From positions 1-24,890 of the forward strand of contig CABSAB010000001.1 of NCBI GenBank assembly GCA_902475515.1: a stretch of DNA of 24,890 nucleotides, read 5' to 3'. Position 1 is the first letter of the stretch. The number at the start of each line of letters is the position of its first letter. Position numbers and translations under genes: made by a program. Under the pieces are notes generated by a model. It ran no database searches. It was not told the DNA's origin and saw only the letters and a list, made by a program, of their open reading frames with translations. Below, in pieces: positions 1 to 7,812 of the stretch. Source of the DNA: an uncultured Eubacteriales bacterium. GTDB taxonomy: Bacteria; Bacillota; Clostridia; Oscillospirales; Oscillospiraceae.

Positions 1-1709
1 AGTTCGCCGTTTATGGCGATAAAAACGCCGTTTTTCGGTGCGTCAGCCGGCGGAATCGCTCCCAAAAGCTGCATAAAGTTGTAGGTGCCCACAGCCACTA
101 CCACGCCGTTGATCCGTCCGGCCAATCCGGCATCCAGCACCTGGAAATAGCTCACATCGTAAATGCGGCCATCCATCTCCCGCAGGAGGCTCGTAAACAC
201 ATCCACCAGGCCGTTATTAGCCCGAAATATCAGCGATGCGGCATAGGATGTCAAAAGCCTCGGCGTTTGATTGCCATAGACCCGAACACCCTTATGCCCA
301 ATGGTCTGCTTGGGGAACAGGTCCTCATCATAGACGAGCATAGCCTTTTTTCCGGCAAGGATCTTGGTCCCTGCCCATCCGGCCAGCGCGCCGGACCCCC
401 GCATGGCTCTGGTCAACAGCTCATAGGGCCGGGCACAGCAAAGGGCCAGGGAAACCGGAGTTGCCACTGTCAACAGTGTAACCAAAATCGTAAAATAATT
501 TCCTTTTGTTTTTGCAGAAAGATAGGCCCCGGAAATCAGACAGGCCGCCAGTAGCAGCAAACTATAGGCCGACCAGCCGCTGTGAAAGGTATCCATTTCT
601 TCCATACGCCGCACAAATCCCGCCGTACTGGCAGGGACCTTCCCAATGCAATCGCGGTTCTCCCACAGCTTTTCGGTCATGCGAACGGCTTTTCTGCCAC
701 GCCCGGCAATTACTCCACGCAGTGCCCGGAGGTCCGCCCTGTTTTTCATCAGGGACGCAGTCCCGGTGATACACCATGCCATCACCAGCAGCGGCAGCAA
801 CGTCTTGGGGTCCTTATGGACCGCCGTATCCACCAAGCTCATCACCGTCACAAGCAGCAGCATGGGCTCATAGGTCAACCGCAGATGCAGCACATCCCGC
901 ACCGCGCTCAGAATGCTTTGCCAGGCAGTTGCCATGGCGATCACAGTGCAGAGCATTGCAATGGTCACTCCAGTACCGCCGCCCAGGAATCCCAGCGCCA
1001 TCCAGGAAAAGCGGCGGCTTGCCAGGCTCAGAATCATCAATACGAGGATTATGTACCGCACCGGCGCCATCATGCCGCTGATCCGCACCAACATGGCACT
1101 GCGCTTTTCCGCCGCTTTCAGCGAGGTTCGACTGGCAGGAAGATCGGAACGCTGCACAGACCGCAACGTGCCGACCACATCGCCCACAGCAGCGATCAAA
1201 CCGCTGCCCACCGGGGGCTTCTGCCGCTTTGCCGCAGGCTTCTTCTCCCGGGCCGTTTTCAGAAGCTGGGGATCCTGAACTGTCTTCACATTGGGGATCG
1301 CTCTGGTCTCCTGCTGCTCCGGATGCACCTGCCCGGCGGTCTGCGGCTGTTGCTCCGGGGATACCACAGGCACTTGCGGGTCCGCTGATGGTTCCCCCGC
1401 TTCTTCAGGCATTGCCACAGAGGTGGCAACCGCCTGGGCAATCGCATCGGCAAAATCAGCCGGAGACTGCGACTCCATTGGCGCTTCCGACGGGAGCGGC
1501 GGCTCCTGTTCCGGGGACTCTATGGCTTCCGCCGCCTCCGGCGCTTCTTCAGACGCCGCGCCTTCCTGTGCCGTATATTCCAGTTCCTGCGTCTGCAGCT
1601 GTTCCGGCTCAGAAAATTCTTCCAATATATCCTCCACCGAAAAGCGCCCTGTGGAGTCCACCCCGGCAATGAGCCGGGATGTATCATATTTTGTAGGGTC
1701 CACTTTCAT
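1..1709 (-). CDS. Degenerate P-type (P1B-like) ATPase homologue, membrane protein; 3' part outside window
   Basis: Partial: 569 codons are visible from the ATG at 1707-1709 and the gene continues past the left edge. Residues 30-140 are acidic and rich in Glu, Ala and Pro, probably disordered. Residues 150-205 are basic. Hydrophobic segments lie near 216-230, 245-262, 281-297, 303-320, 381-398 and 404-425. The stretch from about 404 aligns by eye with the P1B ATPase membrane helix and the loop into the phosphorylation domain. However, the CPC/CPx motif is TPVS (417-420), and the DKTGT site is YDEDLF (460-465), so an Asp is kept but KTGT is lost. Only about 60 residues separate the fourth and fifth hydrophobic segments and no TGES motif is seen, so the actuator domain appears to be missing. 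Residues 526-548 resemble the nucleotide-binding domain strand ending in a VG-x-x-x-F. It starts 23 nt after the rlmB stop with GGAAGG upstream, so it is probably cotranscribed. Ion pumping by the normal cycle is unlikely; the real role is unknown. Confidence 0.7.
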   Translation of the reverse strand, partial: MKVDPTKYDTSRLIAGVDSTGRFSVEDILEEFSEPEQLQTQELEYTAQEGAASEEAPEAAEAIESPEQEPPLPSEAPMESQSPADFADAIAQAVATSVAMPEEAGEPSADPQVPVVSPEQQPQTAGQVHPEQQETRAIPNVKTVQDPQLLKTAREKKPAAKRQKPPVGSGLIAAVGDVVGTLRSVQRSDLPASRTSLKAAEKRSAMLVRISGMMAPVRYIILVLMILSLASRRFSWMALGFLGGGTGVTIAMLCTVIAMATAWQSILSAVRDVLHLRLTYEPMLLLVTVMSLVDTAVHKDPKTLLPLLVMAWCITGTASLMKNRADLRALRGVIAGRGRKAVRMTEKLWENRDCIGKVPASTAGFVRRMEEMDTFHSGWSAYSLLLLAACLISGAYLSAKTKGNYFTILVTLLTVATPVSLALCCARPYELLTRAMRGSGALAGWAGTKILAGKKAMLVYDEDLFPKQTIGHKGVRVYGNQTPRLLTSYAASLIFRANNGLVDVFTSLLREMDGRIYDVSYFQVLDAGLAGRINGVVVAVGTYNFMQLLGAIPPADAPKNGVFIAINGE

Positions 1710-1732
1710 GGTGATCCAACCTTCCAGCGAGA

Positions 1733-2488
1733 TTACATCCGCTGCCGCAGTGCCTCATAGAGCAAAATAGCGGCGGCATTGGATGCGTTGAGCGAGTTGA
1801 TATGGCCATACATGGGGATACTGACCATAAAATCGCAGGCCTCTGAGACCAACCGGCCCATTCCGGCTCCCTCAGAGCCAATGACCATAGCCACAGGACC
1901 GGTCAGATCCGTTTGATACAGAGATTCTGCCCCGTCCGCGGCGGTCCCATATATCCAAACACCGTTATCTTTCAGCGTGTTGATGGCCGCAGTCAGGTTG
2001 CTCACCCGGGCCACAGGCATATACTCCAGTGCTCCGGCAGCCGCCTTGGCAACGACGGCCGTCAATCCGGAGCTCCGTCGCTTGGGAATGATGACCCCAT
2101 GGGCACCCACACACTCCGCCGTCCGCAGAATCGCCCCCAGATTGTGGGGATCGGTGATCTCGTCGCAAATCACAATCAGCGGGGCCTCACCCCGGTCTTT
2201 TGCAATTTGAAGGATATCCTGAACCGTGCAGTACTCCCGGGCTGCAAACATGGCGATCACGCCCTGATGGGCCCCTGTCTGGCTCATGGTATCGAGCTTG
2301 CGCCGGTCACAGTAGGTCACCACCGCACCGGCCTTTTTCGCCAGGGATGCGATATACCGTAAGGTGCTGTCAGTATCTCCGGAGGCCAGGAACACCTTGT
2401 CGGCAGTACGTCCTGCCTTCAGCGCCTCGGTAACGGCATTGCGCCCCTCCAGCATATTTTCATTTTCCGTCTCATTGAATTTCCGCAT
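1733..2488 (-). CDS. rlmB: TrmH/RlmB-family RNA 2'-O-ribose methyltransferase
   Basis: A SPOUT-class SAM-dependent methyltransferase of 251 residues, the usual length. RlmB in E. coli methylates the 2'-OH of G2251 in 23S rRNA; here the exact target nucleotide is inferred. The N-terminal substrate-binding domain (about 12-85, beginning LEGRNAV) is followed by the knotted catalytic domain. Motif 1 is NLGAILRTAE (116-125), motif 2 is IGSEGAGM (203-210), and motif 3 is SIPM (223-226) with SLNASNAA (232-239). Motif 3 differs slightly from the common SLNVS form. The start chosen is the ATG at 2486-2488, which has GGAGG just upstream with a short 4-nt spacer. An earlier in-frame ATG at 2515 has no ribosome binding site. 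It is the first gene of a leftward unit with the P-type-like membrane protein. Confidence 0.93.
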   Translation of the reverse strand: MRKFNETENENMLEGRNAVTEALKAGRTADKVFLASGDTDSTLRYIASLAKKAGAVVTYCDRRKLDTMSQTGAHQGVIAMFAAREYCTVQDILQIAKDRGEAPLIVICDEITDPHNLGAILRTAECVGAHGVIIPKRRSSGLTAVVAKAAAGALEYMPVARVSNLTAAINTLKDNGVWIYGTAADGAESLYQTDLTGPVAMVIGSEGAGMGRLVSEACDFMVSIPMYGHINSLNASNAAAILLYEALRQRM

Positions 2489-2525
2489 AATTCCTCCGGT
2501 AGAAATAAAAATCATAATTCAAGTA

Positions 2526-2555
2526 ATTATAACATACATCACAGAAAAGAGGCAA
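2526..2555 (-). promoter_or_regulatory. Promoter candidate for rlmB
   Basis: On the minus strand a TTGCCT -35 (2550-2555) lies 18 nt from a perfect TATAAT -10 (2526-2531). The start codon is 37 nt beyond the -10. This is read directly from the sequence; activity is inferred. Confidence 0.65.
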
Positions 2556-2650
2556 TATGAAAATTGCAAATCCAACAGTTTCCGCACGGATCACGGCCCG
2601 TTTTTTCCCAACGTTAACAGAAAGTTTACGGGACTTGAGGCGGTAATTTG

Positions 2651-2679
2651 TTGTTTTCGGAGGGATTCTATGCTATAGT
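2651..2679 (+). promoter_or_regulatory. Promoter candidate for ftsH
   Basis: A TTGTTT -35 (2651-2656), a 17-nt spacer and a TATAGT -10 (2674-2679) preceded by TGC (extended -10). It predicts a leader of about 50 nt before the ftsH ATG at 2735, and it excludes the upstream in-frame ATG at 2648, which would lie inside the promoter. Confidence 0.6.
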
Positions 2680-2734
2680 AAACACTGTTTTGCAGGGGAT
2701 TTTCCCCGCACAAAGTCTCAAAGGAGGCGCAAGC

Positions 2735-4681
2735 ATGAGCACACCCAATAACCGAAATGACCGCAATCGCGGCTCGGACAACGAAAACCGGCCAAAGCTC
2801 AATACCCTGCTCCCAATCATTCTTCTAGCCGTTATTTTTGTTCTGTTTATCAATTTTCTTTTTGACAGCTATACCGCGTCTAAGACAGAGGAGATCAAAT
2901 ACGATGAATTCCAAGAAATGCTGGAGCAGAACGAGATCTCCGAAGTCCAGATCCAGTCGGACCGCATCCTGATCCTCACCAAAGAGGAGGCGGAAAAAGA
3001 TGAGGCCGAGCAAAAGTTTTATTACACGGGTCTTGTGGACGACGAGGAGCTGATTCCACAGCTCAAGGCACGGGATGTTGTTTTTTATCACGAGATCAAA
3101 GACGAACCCTCACTTTTGATGTCTATTCTGCTCTCCTATCTGCTCCCCTTTCTGATCCTGATGCTGCTGTTCAGCTTTCTTATGCGAAACATCAGCGGAA
3201 AAATGGGCGGCACCATGTCCATTGGTCAGAGCAAGGCAAAGGTGTACATGGAGAAGGAGACCGGTGTCACCTTCCAGGATGTAGCCGGACAGGATGAGGC
3301 CAAGGAATCCCTGCAGGAGATCATCGACTTTCTCCACCATCCGCAAAAATATGCCGCCATCGGTGCGAAGATCCCCAAGGGCGCGCTGCTGGTGGGTTCT
3401 CCCGGCACCGGTAAAACCTTGCTTGCAAAGGCTGTGGCCGGAGAAGCGGGCGTTCCGTTCTTCTTCATCTCCGGCTCTGATTTTGTGGAAATGTTTGTGG
3501 GCGTTGGCGCCAGCCGGGTCCGGGACCTGTTCCAGCAGGCTGCCAAGCAGGCTCCCGCTATCATTTTCATCGACGAGATCGACGCCATTGGCAAAAGCCG
3601 GGATAACCGTCTTGGCAGCAACGACGAGCGGGAACAGACCCTGAACCAGCTGCTCTCGGAGATTGACGGCTTCGATTCCTCCAAGGGCGTTGTGATCCTG
3701 GCTGCCACCAACCGGCCTGAGATTTTGGACAAAGCCCTGCTGCGGGCCGGACGCTTCGACCGACGGATTATTGTGGATAAACCTAATCTGGCCGGACGTC
3801 TGCAGACCCTCAAGGTGCATACCAAGAACATCAAGCTGACCGAGGATGTGGATCTGAACCGAATTGCCCAGGTCACTGCCGGCGCTGTAGGCGCGGACCT
3901 TGCAAACCTGGTCAACGAAGCCGCCCTGCGGGCGGTTCGCCTGGGCCGTGAAGCTGTGAACCAGGAGGACCTGCTGATATCTTTCGAGGTGGTCATTGCG
4001 GGCACCGAGAAAAAGGGTACCGTACTCACAGATATGGAAAAACGCATCGTCTCCTATCACGAGGTAGGCCACGCCCTAGTAGCCGCACTGCAAAAGCATT
4101 CTGCCCCAGTGCAGAAGATCACCATTGTGCCTCACACATCTGGCGCGCTGGGCTATACACTCCAGATGGAGGAGGAGGAAAAGTTCCTCAACTCCAAGGA
4201 TGAGCTGATCACGGAACTGAAGACTCTTCTGGCCGGCCGTGCTGCCGAAGAGGTCGTCTTCGGCGTGCAGACCACCGGCGCTTCCAACGACATTGAAAAA
4301 GCCACAGACCTGGCGCGGCGGATGATCATGCAGTTCGGCATGAGTGAGAAATTCGGGCTTATGGGCCTGGTCACCAGCCAGAGCCAGTATCTGGGCGGGC
4401 AGAGCTCCCTCAACTGTGCCGAATCCACCGCTGCTGAAGCGGACGCCGAGGTCCGGGAACTGCTTCAAAGCTGCTATGCCGCTGCCACGCAAATGCTTCG
4501 GGACAACCGGGAGACTTTGGACGAGATCGCCCTGTTCCTGCTGACCAAAGAGACCATCACCGGCGATGAATTTATGGCGTTTCTGAAGAAACCCGAGGAA
4601 CTGCCGGAGGCTGCAGAGACGGAACCGGAAGAAAACTCCACCCCTGCCGTTGATTTTTCCGGCACAGATGAAAGCATATAG
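2735..4681 (+). CDS. ftsH: ATP-dependent zinc metalloprotease FtsH
   Basis: Membrane-anchored AAA+ protease that degrades misassembled membrane proteins and short-lived regulators; FtsH works as a hexamer with the catalytic part in the cytoplasm. The 648-residue protein has TM1 at about 24-43, an extracytoplasmic domain, TM2 at about 128-150, Walker A GSPGTGKT (221-228), pore loop MFVGVGA (253-259), Walker B IIFIDE (276-281), and the second region of homology with the arginine finger in RAGRFDRR (337-344). The zinc site is HEVGH (442-446) with the third ligand Asp525 in ATDLARRM. Two spots vary from the textbook family: HEVGH instead of HEAGH, and TAGAVGADLANL instead of TPGFSGADLANL, so it may belong to a second FtsH clade. 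The start is ATG 2735 with AAGGAGG 7 nt upstream. The C-terminal 25 residues are acidic and low complexity. A terminator follows directly. Confidence 0.96.
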   Translation: MSTPNNRNDRNRGSDNENRPKLNTLLPIILLAVIFVLFINFLFDSYTASKTEEIKYDEFQEMLEQNEISEVQIQSDRILILTKEEAEKDEAEQKFYYTGLVDDEELIPQLKARDVVFYHEIKDEPSLLMSILLSYLLPFLILMLLFSFLMRNISGKMGGTMSIGQSKAKVYMEKETGVTFQDVAGQDEAKESLQEIIDFLHHPQKYAAIGAKIPKGALLVGSPGTGKTLLAKAVAGEAGVPFFFISGSDFVEMFVGVGASRVRDLFQQAAKQAPAIIFIDEIDAIGKSRDNRLGSNDEREQTLNQLLSEIDGFDSSKGVVILAATNRPEILDKALLRAGRFDRRIIVDKPNLAGRLQTLKVHTKNIKLTEDVDLNRIAQVTAGAVGADLANLVNEAALRAVRLGREAVNQEDLLISFEVVIAGTEKKGTVLTDMEKRIVSYHEVGHALVAALQKHSAPVQKITIVPHTSGALGYTLQMEEEEKFLNSKDELITELKTLLAGRAAEEVVFGVQTTGASNDIEKATDLARRMIMQFGMSEKFGLMGLVTSQSQYLGGQSSLNCAESTAAEADAEVRELLQSCYAAATQMLRDNRETLDEIALFLLTKETITGDEFMAFLKKPEELPEAAETEPEENSTPAVDFSGTDESI

Positions 4682-4687
4682 CACTAA

Positions 4688-4723
4688 GCTCCCGCTGCCC
4701 TAGGCAGTGGGAGCCTTCTTCTT
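4688..4723 (+). terminator. Rho-independent terminator after ftsH
   Basis: A 12-bp stem with one G-U pair (arms 4688-4699 and 4703-4714), a CTA loop, and a pyrimidine tail CTTCTTCTT. It starts 7 nt after the ftsH stop codon. Confidence 0.75.
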
Positions 4724-4731
4724 GACCGGTT

Positions 4732-4740
4732 TGCTATAAT
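4732..4740 (+). promoter_or_regulatory. Extended -10 promoter candidate for the ferredoxin-nitroreductase gene
   Basis: TGCTATAAT is a perfect extended -10. No good -35 exists at 16-18 nt: that position falls on the 3' arm and tail of the ftsH terminator. The start codon is 40 nt downstream. Confidence 0.5.
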
Positions 4741-4779
4741 AATTAAAAAAACAATTATCAGCAGAATGGAGGGTCTCCA

Positions 4780-5592
4780 ATGATCCAAATCGATCCCACC
4801 CGCTGCATCGGCTGTGGTCTGTGCGTGGGAGACTGTTTCCCTGCGGCGCTTTCTATGGAAGACGGAAATGCCCAATTAGCCGCACCGGAAAACTGTATTG
4901 GCTGCGGCCACTGCATCGCCATCTGTCCCCAAGGCGCTGTCACCGATCCCGCACTGCCCACAGACGACATCGGGCCTTTGACGAAATTCCGTGCTCCCAT
5001 GGAGCTTCTGGGGCTCATGCGCAGCCGCCGGTCCTGCCGCCACTACAAAGCGGAGCCTGTGGCACCGGAATTGACAAACGCCCTGCTTGCCGCTGCCCGG
5101 GCCTGTCCCACCGCAAAAAATCTGCAGGACACCCGGTACATCCTGGTCCGGGAGAAGATCCCTGTCCTTCTGGACGCCGCCCTGACCGCCCTGGGAAATG
5201 TCGGTCTTGCACAAAAAAGCACCGCCACAGCTCCGGATGAACTACGCCGGGCAGAGAATTTTATCCGTTGGGCACAGCTGCGGCAGGAGGACAAGACCTT
5301 TGATCCGCTGTTTTTCCACGCACCGCTTTTGATGCTGTTCGTTTCCGGCCGGGGCGATCCCCGGGATGCCGCAGCCGCAGCTTCTTATGCGGAGATCATG
5401 GCTGCAGCCCTGGGGCTGGGCTGTCTTTACAGTGGATACTTTACCGCCTGTGCAGCAGGGAATGCTGAGATCGCCGATATTCTGGGACTTGCACCACGGG
5501 AGCAGGTCGTGCGCTGTCTGGTACTGGGGCATCCGGATGTTCGTTTTCAGCGTACAGCACCCAGAAAAGCCCCGGCTATCACGGAATTGTAA
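4780..5592 (+). CDS. Nitroreductase family protein with N-terminal 2x[4Fe-4S] ferredoxin domain
   Basis: A 270-residue cytoplasmic flavoprotein. The first 55 residues form a bacterial ferredoxin domain with two complete CxxCxxCxxxC clusters (Cys 9, 12, 15, 19 and 39, 42, 45, 49), predicted to bind two [4Fe-4S] clusters. From about residue 76 a nitroreductase fold begins with the FMN-binding stretch RSRRSCRHYK (81-90) and continues to the C terminus (LGLGCLYSGY is the later conserved segment). In anaerobes this fusion passes electrons from the ferredoxin domain to FMN for reduction of nitro, quinone or other compounds; the physiological substrate cannot be told from sequence. ATG 4780 has GGAGG upstream at good spacing. 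The gene is monocistronic, lying between the ftsH terminator with its own -10 and a bidirectional terminator. Confidence 0.9.
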   Translation: MIQIDPTRCIGCGLCVGDCFPAALSMEDGNAQLAAPENCIGCGHCIAICPQGAVTDPALPTDDIGPLTKFRAPMELLGLMRSRRSCRHYKAEPVAPELTNALLAAARACPTAKNLQDTRYILVREKIPVLLDAALTALGNVGLAQKSTATAPDELRRAENFIRWAQLRQEDKTFDPLFFHAPLLMLFVSGRGDPRDAAAAASYAEIMAAALGLGCLYSGYFTACAAGNAEIADILGLAPREQVVRCLVLGHPDVRFQRTAPRKAPAITEL

Positions 5593-5606
5593 CCACAACA
5601 TACGTA

Positions 5607-5638
5607 AATCCGGCAGAAGCATTTGCTTCTGCCGGATT
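5607..5638. terminator. Bidirectional terminator between nitroreductase gene and pncB
   Basis: A nearly perfect 14-15 bp inverted repeat (arms 5607-5621 and 5624-5638, centre ATTT). T-rich sequence follows on the plus strand (ATTATTTCC) and less clearly on the minus strand. It sits 15 nt after the plus-strand stop and 10 nt after the pncB stop. Confidence 0.75.
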
Positions 5639-5647
5639 ATTTCCGAT

Positions 5648-7099
5648 TTACTGCTTTGCCGCATCCAGCAGCTGATTTTTGACCTTCCACAGCTTCTGAG
5701 ACAGATCCACATAATAGGTATGTGGATTTTCAAACCGCTTGACCTCATCCCACAGTGTCTCCAGCTCCGCGGCACAATACCGCTGGATCTCCGGCAGGCT
5801 AGGAAGTTTGTAGACCAGCTCTCCAGCCCGAAAAATCGGATGCTGCAGTTCCCGTACGGTATAATTGCGGAGGGTCTTCCGCTTCCAAGTGGCATTGGGG
5901 TCAAAAATGGTATGCGTCTCCTCAGCGGGCATGGTCTCATTCCAGAGGCAGAGTTCATCCGCCAGGGCCTTGCCGCTTTCGTTGTCATAGAACCGGTAGA
6001 GCTTCTTGAAATGGGGATTTGTGATCTTGGCCGTATTCTCGCTGACCTTGATCTTGGGAATGATTTCTCCCCGGTCATTTTCCACCGCGGCCAGCTTATA
6101 TACCCCGCCGAATACCGGGGCGCTGCGGGAGGTGATCAGCCGCTCCCCAACTCCAAATGTATCGATCCTTGCCCCCTGCATCATTAAGTCCCGGATCAGG
6201 TATTCGTCCAGGGCATTGGAGGCTGTGATCTTACAGCAGGTCAGCCCCGCCGCGTCCAGCATTTTTCTGGCCTCCTTGGAGAGATACGAGATATCACCGG
6301 AATCCAGCCGGATGGAAAAATCCGTAATTCCCTGGGGCACCAGCACCTCCTGAAATGCTCGAATAGCGTTGGGTACACCGCTTTTCAGCGTATTGTAGGT
6401 ATCCACAAGTAGCGTCGTATTGCGGGGATACAGGCGGCAGTAGGTGCAAAAGGCCTCATATTCCGTATCAAACATCTGTACCCAGGAATGGGCCATGGTG
6501 CCCCCGGCCGGCACGCCATAAATCGCATCCGTGAGCGTACAAGCCGTCCCGGCACAGCCGCCGATATAGGCCGCACGGGCGCCAATCACAGCACCATCTG
6601 CCCCCTGCGCCCGGCGGGAACCGAACTCCAGAACCGTCCGTCCCTGGGCTGCGCGAACGATACGGTTTGCCTTAGTGGCGATCATGCTCTGGTGGTTCAG
6701 TGCCAAAAGCACATAGGTCTCAATGATTTGGGCTTCGATGGCCGGTGCCCGCACCGTCAGGATCGGCTCCTGGGGAAACACCGGCGTTCCTTCCGGCACC
6801 GCATAAATGTCTCCGGTGAAGCGAAAATCCTGTAGATATGCCAGAAAATCCTCCCCAAACAAATGCTTGCCCCGAAGGTACGCGATGTCCTCCTCGTCAA
6901 AATGCAGCCCCTTGATATATTCCACCACCTGCTCCAGCCCCGCCGCAATGGCAAAGCCTCCGCCATCGGGCACTGTGCGGAAAAACACATCGAAGTAGGC
7001 GATCTGGCTGTGCATTCCCTTTTGAAAATATCCGTTTGCCATGGTCAGCTCATAGAAGTCGCACAGCAGGGCCAAATTCCGTTCGTTCAACTTACTCAC
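5648..7099 (-). CDS. pncB: Nicotinate phosphoribosyltransferase
   Basis: Makes nicotinate mononucleotide from nicotinate and PRPP, with ATP hydrolysis, in the Preiss-Handler NAD salvage pathway. The protein has 483 residues if read from the GTG at 7097-7099. Family signatures are the N-terminal substrate segment DFYELTMANGYF (14-25), EFGSRRAQG (158-166), the phosphorylated-His segment GGTMAHSWVQ with His204, and LDSGD in the barrel. The GTG start overlaps the nicotinamidase stop by 8 nt. A TTG three codons later (7088-7090) has an AAAGGGTG-like ribosome binding site at better spacing and would give the N terminus MNERNLALL that is typical of the family; I think it is the likelier true start. 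Either way the two genes are translationally coupled. A bidirectional terminator follows. Confidence 0.93.
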   Translation of the reverse strand: MSKLNERNLALLCDFYELTMANGYFQKGMHSQIAYFDVFFRTVPDGGGFAIAAGLEQVVEYIKGLHFDEEDIAYLRGKHLFGEDFLAYLQDFRFTGDIYAVPEGTPVFPQEPILTVRAPAIEAQIIETYVLLALNHQSMIATKANRIVRAAQGRTVLEFGSRRAQGADGAVIGARAAYIGGCAGTACTLTDAIYGVPAGGTMAHSWVQMFDTEYEAFCTYCRLYPRNTTLLVDTYNTLKSGVPNAIRAFQEVLVPQGITDFSIRLDSGDISYLSKEARKMLDAAGLTCCKITASNALDEYLIRDLMMQGARIDTFGVGERLITSRSAPVFGGVYKLAAVENDRGEIIPKIKVSENTAKITNPHFKKLYRFYDNESGKALADELCLWNETMPAEETHTIFDPNATWKRKTLRNYTVRELQHPIFRAGELVYKLPSLPEIQRYCAAELETLWDEVKRFENPHTYYVDLSQKLWKVKNQLLDAAKQ

Positions 7100-7628
7100 C
7101 CTTTCTGCCGGTTATCTCGATCTGGAGGCTTTCCATCACATCCAGTGCCTTTTCATGAAGAAGCGGATCATTGGACGCACAGCATGTGGCATCCACCACC
7201 ACATCCGTCTCCGGCTGGGCCGTTCTGACCAGCACCGCATTGGAGATCACGCAAATGTTCGTCACCACGCCCACCAGCTCGATCCGACTGTAGCAGTGCT
7301 GCTTCAAAAAGTCATACATGGCATCGGAGCCAAAGGTATACTTCACAAAGCACCAATCCTCTGTATCTACGCTCTTTCCAACCCGGCCATAGAGCTTATG
7401 GCCTTCCGTCCCCCCGATACAGTGGGGCACCGGCAAGAACCGCCCCTCCCGGCTCAACAGATACTCCGGAGTATGGGTGTCAAAGGTGAACATCACATCG
7501 TCTCCGGCTGCGCGGTACGCCGCAATCTTCTCCGCAATCCTTTCATCCAGCAGCTCAGCCTCGGGAAACCCCAACGCGCCGGATACAAAATCATTTTGAT
7601 AGTCTATCACAATCAGACATTTCTTCAT
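7092..7628 (-). CDS. pncA: Nicotinamidase (isochorismatase-like cysteine hydrolase)
   Basis: Hydrolyses nicotinamide to nicotinate and ammonia, supplying the substrate of the next gene. The 178-residue protein has the family catalytic triad: Asp9 in VIDYQNDF, Lys96 in VKYTFGS, and Cys126 in VVTNICV, with the cis-peptide pair VVT before it. Putative metal ligands are Asp50 and His52 (DTHTPEYL) and His69 (PVPHC). The position of the fourth ligand of mycobacterial PncA is not His here, as in other clostridial members. The chosen start is ATG 7626-7628, giving MKKCLIVIDYQ; an in-frame ATG four codons earlier (7640) sits on the purine-rich ribosome binding site. First gene of the operon with pncB. 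Confidence 0.9.
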   Translation of the reverse strand: MKKCLIVIDYQNDFVSGALGFPEAELLDERIAEKIAAYRAAGDDVMFTFDTHTPEYLLSREGRFLPVPHCIGGTEGHKLYGRVGKSVDTEDWCFVKYTFGSDAMYDFLKQHCYSRIELVGVVTNICVISNAVLVRTAQPETDVVVDATCCASNDPLLHEKALDVMESLQIEITGRKGE

Positions 7629-7662
7629 AACGACAACCATCCCTTTTGATCTTCTTAGCGGT

Positions 7663-7691
7663 ATTATAACACAGGCACAAACCGAAAAGAA
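7663..7691 (-). promoter_or_regulatory. Promoter candidate for pncA-pncB
   Basis: On the minus strand TTCTTT (7686-7691), a 17-nt spacer and TATAAT (7663-7668) preceded by TGT (extended -10). The predicted leader is about 30 nt. Confidence 0.6.
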
Positions 7692-7693
7692 CG

Positions 7694-7755
7694 TTTTTTT
7701 TTGCAGGTTTCCGTGTTTTTGCCGCTTTGTTGGATTTTATTCCTGTTTTTCTTTT
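7694..7755. other. Phased T-tracts, probably curved DNA between divergent promoters
   Basis: Runs of T (9, 3, 5, 3, 4, 5 and 4 long) are centred near 7698, 7709, 7718, 7727, 7737, 7748 and 7754, so most centres are 9-11 nt apart, close to one helical turn. This fills the gap between the pncA -35 and the DUF1846 -35. Curvature or an UP-element-like role is inferred. Confidence 0.45.
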
Positions 7756-7780
7756 CAAATCTTTCCCTTTGTGGTATACT
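7752..7780 (+). promoter_or_regulatory. Promoter candidate for the UPF0371/DUF1846 gene
   Basis: TTTTCA (7752-7757), a 17-nt spacer and TATACT (7775-7780) preceded by TGG (extended -10). The ATG is 33 nt beyond the -10. Confidence 0.6.
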
Positions 7781-7812
7781 GGACCAAGACAAATAGAAGA
7801 GAGGTACAAAGG

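Noticed and set aside
582..1388. 268-codon plus-strand frame near the left edge
   Set aside because: It lies opposite the P-type-like gene. Its product is full of His, Gln and Arg without hydrophobic core pattern, while the minus-strand frame has clear membrane helices and a ribosome binding site.
2489..2734. Possible small RNA or riboswitch in the rlmB-ftsH gap
   Set aside because: Only two divergent promoters are visible. I found no stable conserved-looking fold, and GTTAAC/AACGTT are short chance palindromes.
3110..4072. Long antisense frame in ftsH (320 codons)
   Set aside because: Mirrors the conserved AAA+ coding sequence; no ribosome binding site and no domain.
4732..4760. AT-rich run after the ftsH terminator as an insertion site or origin
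   Set aside because: Fully explained by the extended -10 and leader of the nitroreductase gene; no repeats or target duplications.
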